NCBI GenBank assembly: GCA_046350455.1
Contig: JAXMAM010000007.1
Coordinates: forward strand, 1-64,000
Source of the DNA: CAZXGD01 sp046350455
Lineage (GTDB): Bacteria; Planctomycetota; Phycisphaerae; Phycisphaerales; SM1A02
Length of the DNA stretch: 64,000 nt
Direction of reading: 5' to 3'
Under the pieces are notes generated by a model that was not told the DNA's origin, did no database searches, and saw nothing but the letters and a program-made list of their open reading frames with translations. How positions within the stretch are numbered: the stretch's first letter is position 1; every line of letters starts with the position of its first letter. Of the stretch, positions 1 to 10,108 are shown one piece after another. The position numbers and the translations under genes were made by a program.

Positions 1-310
1 CTGCGTCTGTCTGCCCGCCGGCCACGAACGACTGCATGGTGCCAGGCACGCCTTGCGCGCTCAGCGGCACCCAGTTCATCAGGCCGTCCTTGTCGCGGCC
101 AGGCAGCAGCAGGTCCAGCGCGCTGTCCTGGTCCACATCGGTGGGCACCACGCGGGTGGGCGAATGCTGCGGGGTGCACGCGCGCGTCACGGGCGGAGCA
201 AAGGTGAAGCTCTGGGCCAGCGCGGCTGGAGTCAGCGCGGCTGAAGCCAGCGTGCACGCAGCGCACAGCCAGGAGGCGTGGCGCGTGGAGGTGCGTGCTG
301 GCGTGGACAT
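1..310 (-). CDS. Secreted FG-GAP/VCBS-repeat protein, N-terminal part only
   Basis: The gene begins at an ATG at 308-310 and runs out of the window at base 1, so only about 103 residues are visible. A Shine-Dalgarno AAGGAGA lies just upstream of the ATG. The first ~35 residues form a signal peptide ending in an ALAQS-type cleavage site. After it, residues ~60-75 hold an acidic loop (DVDQDSALDLLLPG) typical of the calcium-binding FG-GAP/VCBS blades of secreted beta-propeller proteins. I infer export and a propeller fold; substrate or partner cannot be told. It sits 48 bp after the TPR/peptidase-MA gene on the same strand, so it may be the last gene of that group. Confidence 0.65.
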   Translation of the reverse strand, partial: MSTPARTSTRHASWLCAACTLASAALTPAALAQSFTFAPPVTRACTPQHSPTRVVPTDVDQDSALDLLLPGRDKDGLMNWVPLSAQGVPGTMQSFVAGGQTDA

Positions 311-336
311 GCCGTCTCCTTCATGCGCGCGCGGAG

Positions 337-373
337 CCCGCCGCGCCGCAGGCGGGCGCTACGGCGCGGCGGG
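337..373 (-). terminator. 12-bp GC hairpin at the end of the TPR/peptidase gene
   Basis: Bases 337-348 and 362-373 are perfect inverted repeats (cccgccgcgccg and its complement) around a 13-base loop. The TAG stop of the upstream peptidase gene (359-361) lies in the loop. There is no U tract, so it is a weak intrinsic terminator at best, or a 3'-end stabiliser. Confidence 0.45.
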
Positions 374-2938
374 TGTGGCTCCGCGCAGGAGCGCATTGAC
401 GCGTTCAAGCCGCTCGCGGTGCCGTTCCACAGAAGGCTCCAGGGCGACCAACGCCTCGATCTGCGCACGCGCCTCTGCCAGGGCACCAGCCTCGACTGCA
501 AGGGCCGCTGCAAACTCGCGCGTACGCGGATCGTAGGGGTCTATGCGCACGGCTTTCATGGCATGTGTGAGCGCTGCCTGGTGATTTCCACGCTTCCGTT
601 CCAGTCGTGCCAGTTCTAGGGCGTAGGAGGGATCGGAATCCTCCAGCGCGTCCAGCCTTTCCAGGTGTGGGATGGCGGTCAGCGGGTCTTCGCTGCGGAG
701 CGCAGCCGTGGCCAGCAGGCGATGCGGCCAGGGGTCCACAGGCCGCGCGGATGCATAGACAGCCAACTGTTCGCGCTGGGCTGGCGTGGGGTCCTGGCCA
801 TCCTTCAGCGCGCGGCGCAGCTGCATCTCCAGGAGGTCTGGATGCGTGGGGTGCGCCGCAAGCCAGGTGGCCAGCGTGGCGTCATCCACGGCAATGGGTC
901 CGGAGGGCTGGTCGCGCTCGGCGCGCAGGCTGTCCATGAGCTGCGCCAACGGCGGCTGCGGCTGCAGGCCCCATGCCTCCAGCTGCGCGCGTGCAAAAAC
1001 CTTGAAGCGATCCATGAACTGCTCGCGCGTGACGCCCAGCACCTTCTGGAAGGCGTCGCGCTCGTTCACGCCGTCGCGGTAGGCATCCAGCAGCTGCAGG
1101 ATGGCGCTCCTGCCCCAGGTGGCCTCGATGAACTCCACCATCCACCGCCCCTGCGCATAGGCCTGCGGCCGGTCCGTGGGCTTGCGCGGGCGCACAAAGG
1201 CCCAGTTGATGTCCTCCAGGTTGAACAGGGTGTCCTTGGCGTAGGCCGCGGCAAGCATCTGCGCGGTCTCAAAGGTGCGAGGCTTGGTCTCCATGCGCAC
1301 GGCCAGCGCTTCGGTGAACCAGTGCGGAATGCGGTTGTTGGTCTGATCCAGCGTCACGGTGTGCACATACTCATGGCGCAGCACCTCCAGCCAGTCAAAG
1401 CGGCCCAGGTGCTTCTCTGGCGCGCCTTCGCGCGGCGCCTCCAGCGCGATGAGCGGCCCTGTGCTGGCGGCGATGGTGTGGATCCACGGCATGCCCGTGA
1501 TGCGCACTGCAAAGCTGCGGTGATCCGGGTGCAGCTCGATGACCGTCTTCTGCGCCGGCACGTGGTTCAGCCAGCCAGTGACCTCGGCGGACATGGCGTC
1601 CAGCGCCGCCGGCATCATGCGCGCCACCACCTCGTCGGCGCCAGGCTTGTAGCGCACCACGAAGCGCTCGCCCTCGATGCGCGGCCATGTGGCCAGCATC
1701 TCCATGAGCGTGCGGCTGTAGCGCGCGCGCTCATCAAACGGGTCCAGTTCCACCGCGCGGCGCAGCGCGGCCAGGGCCTGCGCATCGCGGCCGCTCTGCA
1801 TCTCCATGAGGCCAAGCTCCGCCACTGGAACGCTCCACTCCGGCGCGCGAGTGGCCGCCTGGTTGAGCGCCTCTGCGGCGGCCTGGTACTGGCGCGCCAG
1901 GCTCAGGAAGCGCCCCACCTGGTAGTAGCCGTGCGGCGACCCTGGCTCGAGCGCATCCAGCGCGGCCAGCCGCTGCGCGGTGGCAGCGGTGTCAAAGCGG
2001 GCTGCGTCTGCTGCGGCGCGCAAGGCAAGCGCCTGCCGCTGGCCGGGGTAGCGGGCCAGCAGCGCGTCCAGCGCCGTGACTGCCTCCTCTGGCACGCGCG
2101 ACTGCAGCGCGGTCTCGCCTTCCAGCAGCAGCGCCAGCGGATGATCTGGATTCAGCTCCCGCAGCTCGCGCGCAGCGCGGCGGGCGCTGTCAAAGTCATA
2201 GGTGCGCAGCGCCACACAGCCAAGCAGGTACCACGCTTCGCTCAGCCGCGGATTGAGTGCGAGCGCTTCCTGCAGCGCCTTCACGCCGTCCTCAAAGCGG
2301 TCGCGGTCCACCAGCAGGCGGCCTTCCAGGAGGCGTGGACGCGGGTCCAGGCGGTCTGCCTCGCGCAGCGCTGCCAACTGGTCCAGCATGCCCTGCCACG
2401 CGGCAGCTGGCACGCGCCCCACTCGTCCCAGCAGCGTGGTGGCCTCCACAGCGTCCAGGCGTTCCTCGGTGGTGGGAGCGTGCGCCGCGGTCTGCGCCGC
2501 AGCCTGCGCTGCCTGCTGCACCGCCTTGGCCGCCGCGGCAGCCTTGTCGTACTGGCCCATCTGCTCCAGCGCATAGGCGGCCTGCAGCAGCGCGGCCGTG
2601 GTGGTGGGTTCCCCCAGCGCGGCCAGCGCGTCTCCTGGCTTGCCAGCGCGGTTGAGCGCCGCAGCGCGCAGCGCGGGTGCAGCCGCGGGGTCCAGATCAT
2701 CCAGCTTCCAGAGCGTGAGCGCAGCCTGCGCGCGCTGGTCGGCAGTGGTCAGATCCGCGTCTGCCCATGTGCCGTGGCGCACGCGCAGCGCAGCGCGCTC
2801 GGCGTCGGTGAGCGCTGTGCTCTGCAGTGCAGCGCGCGCGGGCGGGCTCAGCTCCACCTGGCGCGGGACCACCTGTCCCGCCGCTGCGGCGGCCACCAGC
2901 AGCGCCAGTCCAGCCGCCCAGCGCGCAGCACTGCTCAT
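359..2938 (-). CDS. Exported TPR protein with peptidase-MA-like (gluzincin) domain
   Basis: 859 residues. A signal peptide (hydrophobic residues ~8-21) is followed by many TPR-like helix pairs in the first ~400 residues and again in the last ~180. Between them lies a domain with the zinc-protease motif HEYVHTV at ~500-515, followed by HWFTEALA, the usual pattern of peptidase-MA-like gluzincins in which a downstream Glu is the third ligand. I therefore expect a periplasmic or surface metallopeptidase scaffolded by TPRs; the substrate is unknown. The ATG overlaps the stop of the LolA-like gene by four bases (ATGA), which implies translational coupling. The gene ends inside a strong hairpin. Confidence 0.75.
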   Translation of the reverse strand: MSSAARWAAGLALLVAAAAAGQVVPRQVELSPPARAALQSTALTDAERAALRVRHGTWADADLTTADQRAQAALTLWKLDDLDPAAAPALRAAALNRAGKPGDALAALGEPTTTAALLQAAYALEQMGQYDKAAAAAKAVQQAAQAAAQTAAHAPTTEERLDAVEATTLLGRVGRVPAAAWQGMLDQLAALREADRLDPRPRLLEGRLLVDRDRFEDGVKALQEALALNPRLSEAWYLLGCVALRTYDFDSARRAARELRELNPDHPLALLLEGETALQSRVPEEAVTALDALLARYPGQRQALALRAAADAARFDTAATAQRLAALDALEPGSPHGYYQVGRFLSLARQYQAAAEALNQAATRAPEWSVPVAELGLMEMQSGRDAQALAALRRAVELDPFDERARYSRTLMEMLATWPRIEGERFVVRYKPGADEVVARMMPAALDAMSAEVTGWLNHVPAQKTVIELHPDHRSFAVRITGMPWIHTIAASTGPLIALEAPREGAPEKHLGRFDWLEVLRHEYVHTVTLDQTNNRIPHWFTEALAVRMETKPRTFETAQMLAAAYAKDTLFNLEDINWAFVRPRKPTDRPQAYAQGRWMVEFIEATWGRSAILQLLDAYRDGVNERDAFQKVLGVTREQFMDRFKVFARAQLEAWGLQPQPPLAQLMDSLRAERDQPSGPIAVDDATLATWLAAHPTHPDLLEMQLRRALKDGQDPTPAQREQLAVYASARPVDPWPHRLLATAALRSEDPLTAIPHLERLDALEDSDPSYALELARLERKRGNHQAALTHAMKAVRIDPYDPRTREFAAALAVEAGALAEARAQIEALVALEPSVERHRERLERVNALLRGATPAAP

Positions 2939-3879
2939 GGCTTGGCCTTGGGTGGAAGCGGGCGCTCGTCCACGCGCCAGCCTTCCGTGGCGCCTGCAGC
3001 CAGCGTGAGCATGGCGCGCTGCTCGGATGTGAGTCCAGCGTTGATGGCTGGCTGCCGCAGCAGCACGGTGTTGCGCCCGGTCTTGCGATGCGCCTCCACG
3101 GCCACAGGGGCCAGCGTCTGCAGGTCGTACCAGATCACGGCCTTCACCAAATCGCGGTCTGCCATGCCCGTGCGGGGCGTCAGCTGGATTCCTTGCGCAT
3201 TCTTCAGCTTGGCCAGCGTGCCAGCGGGCGGCGTGGTCACCAGCTCCACTTCAAAGCGCCGCAGGACGTCCGCCTTGCGCTGGCCCACGGGCAAGGGCAC
3301 CGGGCCTTCGCCAGCGCGGAGCGGGTCGTACGCCTCGCCAGGGTAGGAAAGCTGCCGCCGGATGAGCGTGCGCTGCGTGAAGTCAGCTTCGGTCATCCAG
3401 CCATCTGCGTACAGGTAGCGCACAGGCCGCTGGTCCATGCGGCCGCTGCCATCCACGAACGTCTCGAACACCACTGCAAAGCAGCGCGTGCCAGGCTGGC
3501 CTGGCTGCTGCGTGAAGACCACCTGTCCGTTGCGGCGCTCGGTGTCGCCCGTGACGTCATCTGCTGTCTCCAGCGTGACGCCAGCGCTGAAGTCCTTCAG
3601 GGTGGCAGCCACGGCTTCTGTGGCGTCCAGCAGCGCATCCGCTGTGGCGAACGGCGCGCGGGCGGCAGGCGGCGCAGTGGGCGGCGCAGTGGGCGGCGCG
3701 GTGGGTGGCGTGGTGGGCGGCGCGGTGGGCGACGTGGCGGGCGGCGCAGGCGCGGGCGACGGCGCTGCGGGTGGCGCCGCTGCGGGTGGCTGTGCACCCT
3801 GTGGCGGCGCTGCGGCCACGCAGACCAGCGCGGAAACCAGCGGCAGGCTCAGAAGGCGCAGCATGGGCACAGGGTTCAT
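2935..3879 (-). CDS. LolA-like exported protein (DUF1571-like)
   Basis: About 314 residues from an ATG at 3877-3879; this start gives a clean signal peptide (MLRLLSLPLVSALVCV) and stays clear of the ribB stop at 3893. A Pro/Ala/Thr-rich linker (~residues 25-70) is encoded by imperfect 12-bp repeats. The remainder has the alternating strand pattern of outer-membrane lipoprotein carrier-like folds, with stretches such as YLYADGWMTEADF and VKAVIWYDLQTLAPVAVEAH seen in planctomycetal DUF1571-type proteins. The role is inferred as lipoprotein or envelope handling. It is coupled to the peptidase-MA gene, so the two products probably act together. Confidence 0.6.
   Translation of the reverse strand: MNPVPMLRLLSLPLVSALVCVAAAPPQGAQPPAAAPPAAPSPAPAPPATSPTAPPTTPPTAPPTAPPTAPPAARAPFATADALLDATEAVAATLKDFSAGVTLETADDVTGDTERRNGQVVFTQQPGQPGTRCFAVVFETFVDGSGRMDQRPVRYLYADGWMTEADFTQRTLIRRQLSYPGEAYDPLRAGEGPVPLPVGQRKADVLRRFEVELVTTPPAGTLAKLKNAQGIQLTPRTGMADRDLVKAVIWYDLQTLAPVAVEAHRKTGRNTVLLRQPAINAGLTSEQRAMLTLAAGATEGWRVDERPLPPKAKP
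3668..3751 (-). repeat. Seven imperfect 12-bp tandem repeats coding a Pro-rich linker
   Basis: The unit ggcggcgcagtg repeats in register from 3668 with a few substitutions per copy. In the minus-strand gene it encodes Ala-Pro-Pro-Thr-like tetrapeptides. Units of a multiple of three keep the frame when copy number changes. Confidence 0.8.
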
Positions 3880-3892
3880 ACGCACGGCTGGC

Positions 3893-5095
<1,203 letters not shown>

Positions 5096-5156
5096 CGCGC
5101 AAAGGTTACGCACCCGGCGGGGTGTGCGCGGCGCCGCGTTCCTTACACTCAGGCGC

Positions 5157-6347
5157 ATGACCACCGCCACGCCAGAGCGCCGCGCCCGCCGCCAGGTGCA
5201 CCTCCTGGAGCTCACCCAGACCCCCACCGCTGCTGGCCTGGAGCAGCGCGTGCACGCGTGGGTGGAGCGCTTCCTGCAGCCGCATGCCAGCGCCCTGGAT
5301 GTGGTGCGCGACGCCGCTGGCAACTGGCTGGTGCTGCAGCGCCGCCGCCAGGCTGGCAAGCCGCTGGTGCTGTTCACCGCGCATCTGGACCACCCGGCGT
5401 TCGTGGTCACCGCCTGCACGGGTGACCGCACGCTGGAGCTTGAGTTCCGCGGCGGCGTGAACGACCCGTACTTCGTGGGCGCAGAGATCGAAGTGGTGGC
5501 CTGCGACGACACGCGCCACGCTGCCGTCATCGCCACGCTGGATGCGCAGGCCAAGCCCTTCAAGAAGGTGACCGCCACACTGCACGCGCCAGCGCCGCAG
5601 GTGCAGCCCGGCCAGCTGGCGCGGTGGCGCTTTCCGCGCGCCGAGATCACCGACGGCGTGCTGCACACCGACGCCTGCGACGACCTGGCCGCGGCCGCGG
5701 CCGCGCTCTGCGTCTTTGAGGAGCTGCTAGCGCACCCCGACGCCGGCAACACCGGGCTGCTGCTGACCGTGGCCGAGGAGGTCGGTTTCATCGGCGCCAT
5801 TCACGCGGCGCGCACGCACCTGGTGCCGCACAGCGCGGCGCTCATCTGCCTGGAAAACAGCCGCAGCTTCCCGCACGACAGCCCCATTGGCGCTGGCGCC
5901 ATCCTGCGCGTGGGCGACCGCCTGAGCGTGTTCAGCCCGTCGCTCACCAACCGGCTCACGCAGCTCTTCGCAGAGCACCAGAAGAAGGACCCTTCCTTCC
6001 ACTACCAGCGCAAGCTGATGGCAGGCGGCGCGTGCGAGGCCACCGCCTTCGCCAGCTTTGGCCTGGAGAGCACCTGCCTGTGCCTGCCACTGGGCAACTA
6101 CCACAACATGGTGGATATTGACGGCGTGGCAGCAGGCACCGCTCAGGCCAAGGTGGGCCGCGAGCACATCAGCGTGGAGGACTTCCACTCGCTGTGCACC
6201 ATGCTGCACGTGGCAGCGCTGCATTTGGACACGGCCTCGCTGGAGCCGTTTGGGCAGCTGATGGAGTCCCTGTACGCCGAACGCGCGTTTGTGGCGGGGA
6301 TCGCGCCGGGCGCCCACGCCGGCACCGCAGTGCGCGCCACGGTGTAG
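5157..6347 (+). CDS. M42-type aminopeptidase-like metallohydrolase
   Basis: 396 residues; the ATG at 5157 was chosen because it lies outside the ribB coding sequence and begins a normal N-terminus. Motifs of the M20/M42 clan are in order: AHLDH (~75-79, first metal His and Asp), TDACDD (~171-176, bridging Asp), AEEVG (206-210, catalytic Glu plus ligand Glu), CLEN (~231-234), and GNYHNM near residue 345 (last His). The AEEVG and NYHNM forms favour M42-like aminopeptidases over carboxypeptidases. No signal peptide, so it is probably cytoplasmic peptide turnover. Its last 205 bp overlap the DUF2752 gene on the other strand. Confidence 0.8.
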   Translation: MTTATPERRARRQVHLLELTQTPTAAGLEQRVHAWVERFLQPHASALDVVRDAAGNWLVLQRRRQAGKPLVLFTAHLDHPAFVVTACTGDRTLELEFRGGVNDPYFVGAEIEVVACDDTRHAAVIATLDAQAKPFKKVTATLHAPAPQVQPGQLARWRFPRAEITDGVLHTDACDDLAAAAAALCVFEELLAHPDAGNTGLLLTVAEEVGFIGAIHAARTHLVPHSAALICLENSRSFPHDSPIGAGAILRVGDRLSVFSPSLTNRLTQLFAEHQKKDPSFHYQRKLMAGGACEATAFASFGLESTCLCLPLGNYHNMVDIDGVAAGTAQAKVGREHISVEDFHSLCTMLHVAALHLDTASLEPFGQLMESLYAERAFVAGIAPGAHAGTAVRATV

Positions 6348-6703
6348 AGCAGGAGCCCTGCTGCAATGCCCCACCCAGCCCAGGTGGGCAGCGCGGGCGG
6401 GTTCCACGGCCGCTGGCCTGCGATCAGCGTCCACACTGCTTCCACGCCCGCGTACAGCGCCAGCGGCACGCCGATCAACAGGAACGCAGGGTTGTAGCGC
6501 AGCGCGGTGACCACGTCGCCGCGGAGCAGCGCGTGGGCTGCGCGCGTGGCGCCGCATCCCGGGCAGTTGATGCCCAAGAGCGTGAAGCTGGGGCAGCGCG
6601 GCGCGTACGCGTGGCCCAGCGGCACCAGGGTCAGGATGCCCGCGGCTGCTGCCAGCAGCACCAGTGCGCAGGCTGCGCGCACTCGTGCGTTAGTAGTTTC
6701 CAT
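6143..6703 (-). CDS. DUF2752 membrane protein
   Basis: 186 residues from the ATG at 6701-6703, overlapping the end of the GYF/CD225 gene by 14 bp. The DUF2752 signature is clear at ~35-70: a CPSFTLLG segment, then INCPGCGATRA, then GDVVTALRYNP, flanked by hydrophobic helices at ~8-28, 70-92 and 104-122. The family is usually ~120-150 residues; the last ~55 residues here are antisense to the M42 gene and look non-conserved, so the true functional part ends near residue 130. DUF2752 genes often neighbour CD225-type membrane genes, as here; function unknown. Confidence 0.7.
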   Translation of the reverse strand: METTNARVRAACALVLLAAAAGILTLVPLGHAYAPRCPSFTLLGINCPGCGATRAAHALLRGDVVTALRYNPAFLLIGVPLALYAGVEAVWTLIAGQRPWNPPALPTWAGWGIAAGLLLYTVARTAVPAWAPGAIPATNARSAYRDSISCPNGSSEAVSKCSAATCSMVHSEWKSSTLMCSRPTLA

Positions 6704-7259
6704 TGCCAAAGAACAGAGGCAGCATCTGGAGGGCCATCCCGACGAGGTTGACCACCAGTCCAATGACCACCGACAGCAACAGGAAGGTCTTGGCAGTCTT
6801 GGCGCACTTCTCTGCCTCTCCAAGATTGCCCACGCTGCCAGCAGAGTTGGCCTTCACCGTGAAGATGATGGCCACGATGCCCAGCGGCACGCAGCAGCAC
6901 AGCGTGGCCACGATGGGCCACACGATGCTGACTGGCGTCCACGAGCCCATCTGTCCAGCAGGGCGCGCCACAGGCATGGCGCGCATCGGCGGCGCATCGG
7001 ACTCCGCAGGCATCAGCCCGATGTCGCTGCTGGGCATGAACGACTGCTCTTGCGGAGCGCTGCTGGCTGCACCTGATGGCGCGCCGCCTGCACCAGCGCC
7101 CATTCCAAAGACCGCACCCACGGTGGTCCATTCGGTGCCACCCACCGGGCAGATCATGGTGCGGGCGCTGAGCTTGCCAGCGGCAAGCCCTGCACGAATG
7201 CGTTCTTCCGGATAGGGGCCCTTGGGCTTGTTCTCAGGGCCGAGCAGCCAGTACTCCAC
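6690..7259 (-). CDS. GYF-like (DUF4339) plus CD225/dispanin membrane protein
   Basis: 189 residues. Residues 1-45 form a GYF_2-like module (YWLLGPENKPKGPYP, ending GTEWTTV), which binds proline-rich peptides in related proteins. A low-complexity linker follows. Residues ~110-189 have two hydrophobic helices around a polar loop (IVATLCCCVPLGIVAII, then AKTFLLLSVVIGLVVNLVGM), matching CD225/dispanin. It probably sits in the cytoplasmic membrane as an adaptor. The trypsin-like gene lies 33 bp upstream and DUF2752 overlaps downstream, so the three look like one operon. Confidence 0.75.
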   Translation of the reverse strand: MEYWLLGPENKPKGPYPEERIRAGLAAGKLSARTMICPVGGTEWTTVGAVFGMGAGAGGAPSGAASSAPQEQSFMPSSDIGLMPAESDAPPMRAMPVARPAGQMGSWTPVSIVWPIVATLCCCVPLGIVAIIFTVKANSAGSVGNLGEAEKCAKTAKTFLLLSVVIGLVVNLVGMALQMLPLFFGNGNY

Positions 7260-7292
7260 GGTGTGCCTCCTGCGCGGCTGCGCAGTTGCGGG

Positions 7293-8201
7293 TCATCTGC
7301 GAGAACGCGGAACGTTGAACCATTCCAGCGGATGCCGGAACAGCTCGGACGTGTGAATGGCAAAGCCTACCTTCCCCTCCGCCGACAAGGTGTTGACGCC
7401 AGACCAGACCCAGCCCTCCTTGGTCTTCTCCAGCATGGGGCCGCCGCTGTTGCCTGGCAGAAGCGTGCCGTCAATCTGCACGCGCCGCATGGCTGGCGTG
7501 AACGGATCCAGCGCGCCGTCGCGCAGCGCACCCACGCGTCCAAAGCTGTGCGACTGGTCAAGTCCCAGCATGGAGCCCACCATCGCCACCTCGGTGGATG
7601 GACGCAGCGTCTTCCAGTCCTCTTCGCCGCCTGGTGCCAGCGCCACGTAGTCCTGGCCCTCGGTCACAGCGGAAGGATCAATCTCCAGCACTGCCAGATC
7701 CACATCCGCCACCAGCCCGATGCGCTGCGGCACCACCTCCACCCCGGTTGGAAAGCGCACCACCACCTCCGGCACCTGGCCGCGCGGGCGGCCATCCTCC
7801 AGACCGATGACATGCCGGTTGGTGATCACCCAGAGGACATCGCGGCCCTTGGGCTTCCACACGCAGCCAGTGCCGACCGCTGCGGAAAGCAGGCCCAGTT
7901 CCGCCTCCACGCGCGGCGCCACCAGCTGCAGGTCCTCCAGCGTCACCAGGCGCTTGTCGGGGCGGTGCTCCAGCTGCTCGATCTCCGACGGCCTCAGCTG
8001 CTTGCCAAAGTTCAGGGCGCCAGGCCCGCGCAGCGCAACCACAAACGAAAGCACCATGCCGCCGCAGCATGTCAGCACAAAGACCACTGAGCCGCCAAGC
8101 AGCGCCAGAGGTCCCATCCGGTCCCACCATGTCGCGCTGCGGTTGCTGGACCTACCACCAACGTCGAACCAGCCGAGAATGGTGCCCCACAGGCCCTGCA
8201 C
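7293..8201 (-). CDS. Membrane-anchored trypsin-like serine protease
   Basis: 302 residues from a GTG at 8199-8201, with GGAG about 12 nt upstream; an internal ATG at residue 29 would sit at the edge of the helix. One membrane segment covers ~30-57. The rest is a chymotrypsin-fold domain with the triad visible: His130 (ITNRHV), Asp168 (ADVDLAVL) and Ser252 (PGNSGGP). No PDZ domain follows, unlike DegP/DegS. It probably cleaves envelope substrates outside the cytoplasmic membrane. It heads the cluster with the GYF/CD225 and DUF2752 genes and is divergent from argS with 56 bp between the starts. Confidence 0.8.
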   Translation of the reverse strand: MQGLWGTILGWFDVGGRSSNRSATWWDRMGPLALLGGSVVFVLTCCGGMVLSFVVALRGPGALNFGKQLRPSEIEQLEHRPDKRLVTLEDLQLVAPRVEAELGLLSAAVGTGCVWKPKGRDVLWVITNRHVIGLEDGRPRGQVPEVVVRFPTGVEVVPQRIGLVADVDLAVLEIDPSAVTEGQDYVALAPGGEEDWKTLRPSTEVAMVGSMLGLDQSHSFGRVGALRDGALDPFTPAMRRVQIDGTLLPGNSGGPMLEKTKEGWVWSGVNTLSAEGKVGFAIHTSELFRHPLEWFNVPRSRR

Positions 8202-8257
8202 GATGGCATCGTACTCCTGCCGACCGCTTGCACGAACGCTCCTGTACCCTCTGCGGA

Positions 8258-10108
8258 ATGCCCTCTGCAGACCCAGTTCAGCTCCTGGATCACGCGCTGC
8301 GTGCCGCCATCGCGCAGGTGAGCGGCCGCCCCGCAGCAGAGTGCGATCCCGCCATCCGCCCCAGCGGCAACCCGCAGTTTGGGGACTTTCAAGCCAACTT
8401 TGCCATGGGCCTGGCCAAGCAGATGGGCGCCAAGCCGCGCGAGCTGGCGGACAAGGTGCTGACCGCTGCTGCTGGACCGCTGGCCGCCGTGGTGGAGAAG
8501 GCCGAGGTTGCTGGGCCTGGCTTCATCAACCTGCACCTGTCGCAGGCTGCGCTCAGCAGCATGCTTGACGCGCTGGACACGCCAGAGCTGGGCATCACGC
8601 CGCAGGACTCCGCGCACGCCGTGGTGGTGGACCTGTGCGGCGTGAACGTGGCCAAGCAGATGCACGTGGGGCACCTGCGCGCCACCATCATCGGCGACTC
8701 GCTGGCGCGCGTGAACGAACGCCTGGGCCACAAGGTGTGGCGCCAGAACCACCTGGGAGACTGGGGCCTGCCCATCGCCATGACCCTGGCTGCGCTGCGC
8801 CGAGCCAAGATTGACCTGGCCACGCTGAACCTGGACCACTTGAACCACGCCTACCGCGCTGCGCAGCTGGAAGGCCGCGCCGATGAAGCCGGCATGGTGG
8901 CCGCCCGCGCCACGGGCGTGGGCCCGCACCGCCTGGCAGAGCTGGAGGCGCAAAACGCCGGCGCTGCGCTGGCCCAGGAAGACGCGCGCACCACGCTGGT
9001 GCGGCTGCAGGCTGGCGACGCTGAGCTGGTGGCCGCGTGGGAGAAGCTGATTGAAGTGACCATGCGCGAGGTGTTCGCCACGGCGCAGACGCTGGGCGTG
9101 CACCTGATCAGCGAGCACAGCCGCGGCGAGAGCTTCTTCCGCGAGGAGCTCCCCAAGGTTGTGGAGGAGTTCGTGAAGCGCGGCCTGGCGGTGGAGGACG
9201 ACGGCGCCATCGTGGTGCGCCTGCCTGGCCGCGAGCGCCCGCTCCTGATCCGCAAGCGCGACGGCGGCTACCTGTACGCCACCACGGACCTTGCCGCCAT
9301 CCGCTACCGCGTGCAGACGCTGGACGGCGCGCGCGTGGTGTACGTGGTGGACGCCCGCCAGCGCGACCACTTCAAGGACGTGTTCGACGCGGTGCACCTG
9401 ATTGGCTGGGACCGCCTGCCCGACGGCGTGCAGGCCCAGCTGGTGCACGTGGGCTTTGGCGCTGTGCTGGGCGCGGACAAGAAGCCGCTGAAGACGCGCA
9501 GCGGCGAGAACTTCACGCTGAAGGCGCTGCTGGACGAGGCCATTGCCCGCGGCCAGGCAGAGGTGCGCGCCCGCGCGCAGGCGCCCGATGCGCCCACGGC
9601 CGGCATGAGCAGCGCAGAGCTGGACGCCATCGGCCACGCGGTGGGCATTGCGGCTGTGAAGTACGCAGACCTCGGCAGCGACGTGACCCGCGACTATGTG
9701 TTCGACCTGGACCGCATGGTGAGCTTTGACGGCGACACGGGCCCGTACCTGCAGTATGCGCACGCGCGCATCGCCACCATGCTGGGCAAGGCGCTGGACG
9801 CCGCCGCGCACGCGCCCGGAAGGCCTGCGTTCAGCGTGGCAGACCCAGCAGAGCGGCAGCTGGCCCTGGCGCTGCTGCGCTATCCGCAGGTGGTGCGCGA
9901 CGTGGCGCAGCACCTGGACCCCAGCCGCCTGTGCGGCTACCTGCATGGCTTGGCCACCACGTTCAACGCCTTCTACCAGCAGTGCCCCGTGCTGAAGTGC
10001 CCAGACCCCGCAGCGCGCGCAGGCCGCCTGCGCCTGTGCATGCTCACCAAGCACGTGCTGAAGGATGGCCTGGGCCTGCTGGGCATCCACGCGCCAGAGC
10101 GCATGTAG
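8258..10108 (+). CDS. argS: Arginyl-tRNA synthetase
   Basis: 616 residues. This class I synthetase charges tRNA-Arg in the cytoplasm. The N-terminal Add-1 domain (GNPQFGDFQANFA) is followed by the HIGH-box equivalent HVGHLRATIIGD (~128-140), the DWGLPIA segment, and the KMSKS-region variant LKTRSGENFTLKALLDEA typical of ArgS. The C-terminal anticodon-binding domain ends with a normal LLGIHAPERM. The ATG at 8258 begins just outside the divergent protease gene and gives the standard N-terminus. Its TAG stop is built into a palindrome shared with the convergent deaminase gene. Confidence 0.95.
   Translation: MPSADPVQLLDHALRAAIAQVSGRPAAECDPAIRPSGNPQFGDFQANFAMGLAKQMGAKPRELADKVLTAAAGPLAAVVEKAEVAGPGFINLHLSQAALSSMLDALDTPELGITPQDSAHAVVVDLCGVNVAKQMHVGHLRATIIGDSLARVNERLGHKVWRQNHLGDWGLPIAMTLAALRRAKIDLATLNLDHLNHAYRAAQLEGRADEAGMVAARATGVGPHRLAELEAQNAGAALAQEDARTTLVRLQAGDAELVAAWEKLIEVTMREVFATAQTLGVHLISEHSRGESFFREELPKVVEEFVKRGLAVEDDGAIVVRLPGRERPLLIRKRDGGYLYATTDLAAIRYRVQTLDGARVVYVVDARQRDHFKDVFDAVHLIGWDRLPDGVQAQLVHVGFGAVLGADKKPLKTRSGENFTLKALLDEAIARGQAEVRARAQAPDAPTAGMSSAELDAIGHAVGIAAVKYADLGSDVTRDYVFDLDRMVSFDGDTGPYLQYAHARIATMLGKALDAAAHAPGRPAFSVADPAERQLALALLRYPQVVRDVAQHLDPSRLCGYLHGLATTFNAFYQQCPVLKCPDPAARAGRLRLCMLTKHVLKDGLGLLGIHAPERM

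Noticed and set aside
39..49. A copy of GTGCCAGGCAC as in the 29432-30615 repeats
   Set aside because: It lies inside a coding sequence (Gly-Val-Pro-Gly-Thr) and lacks the GTGTCCCTACTTTC arm, so it is a chance match.
665..3346. Long open frame on the plus strand opposite the TPR and LolA-like genes, about 890 codons
   Set aside because: It is a GC-rich shadow with no domain, no ribosome site and Arg/His/Gln-rich content typical of antisense frames. The same applies to long antisense frames at 8072-10090, 10505-13048, 18431-20797, 54518-56533 and 59507-61411.
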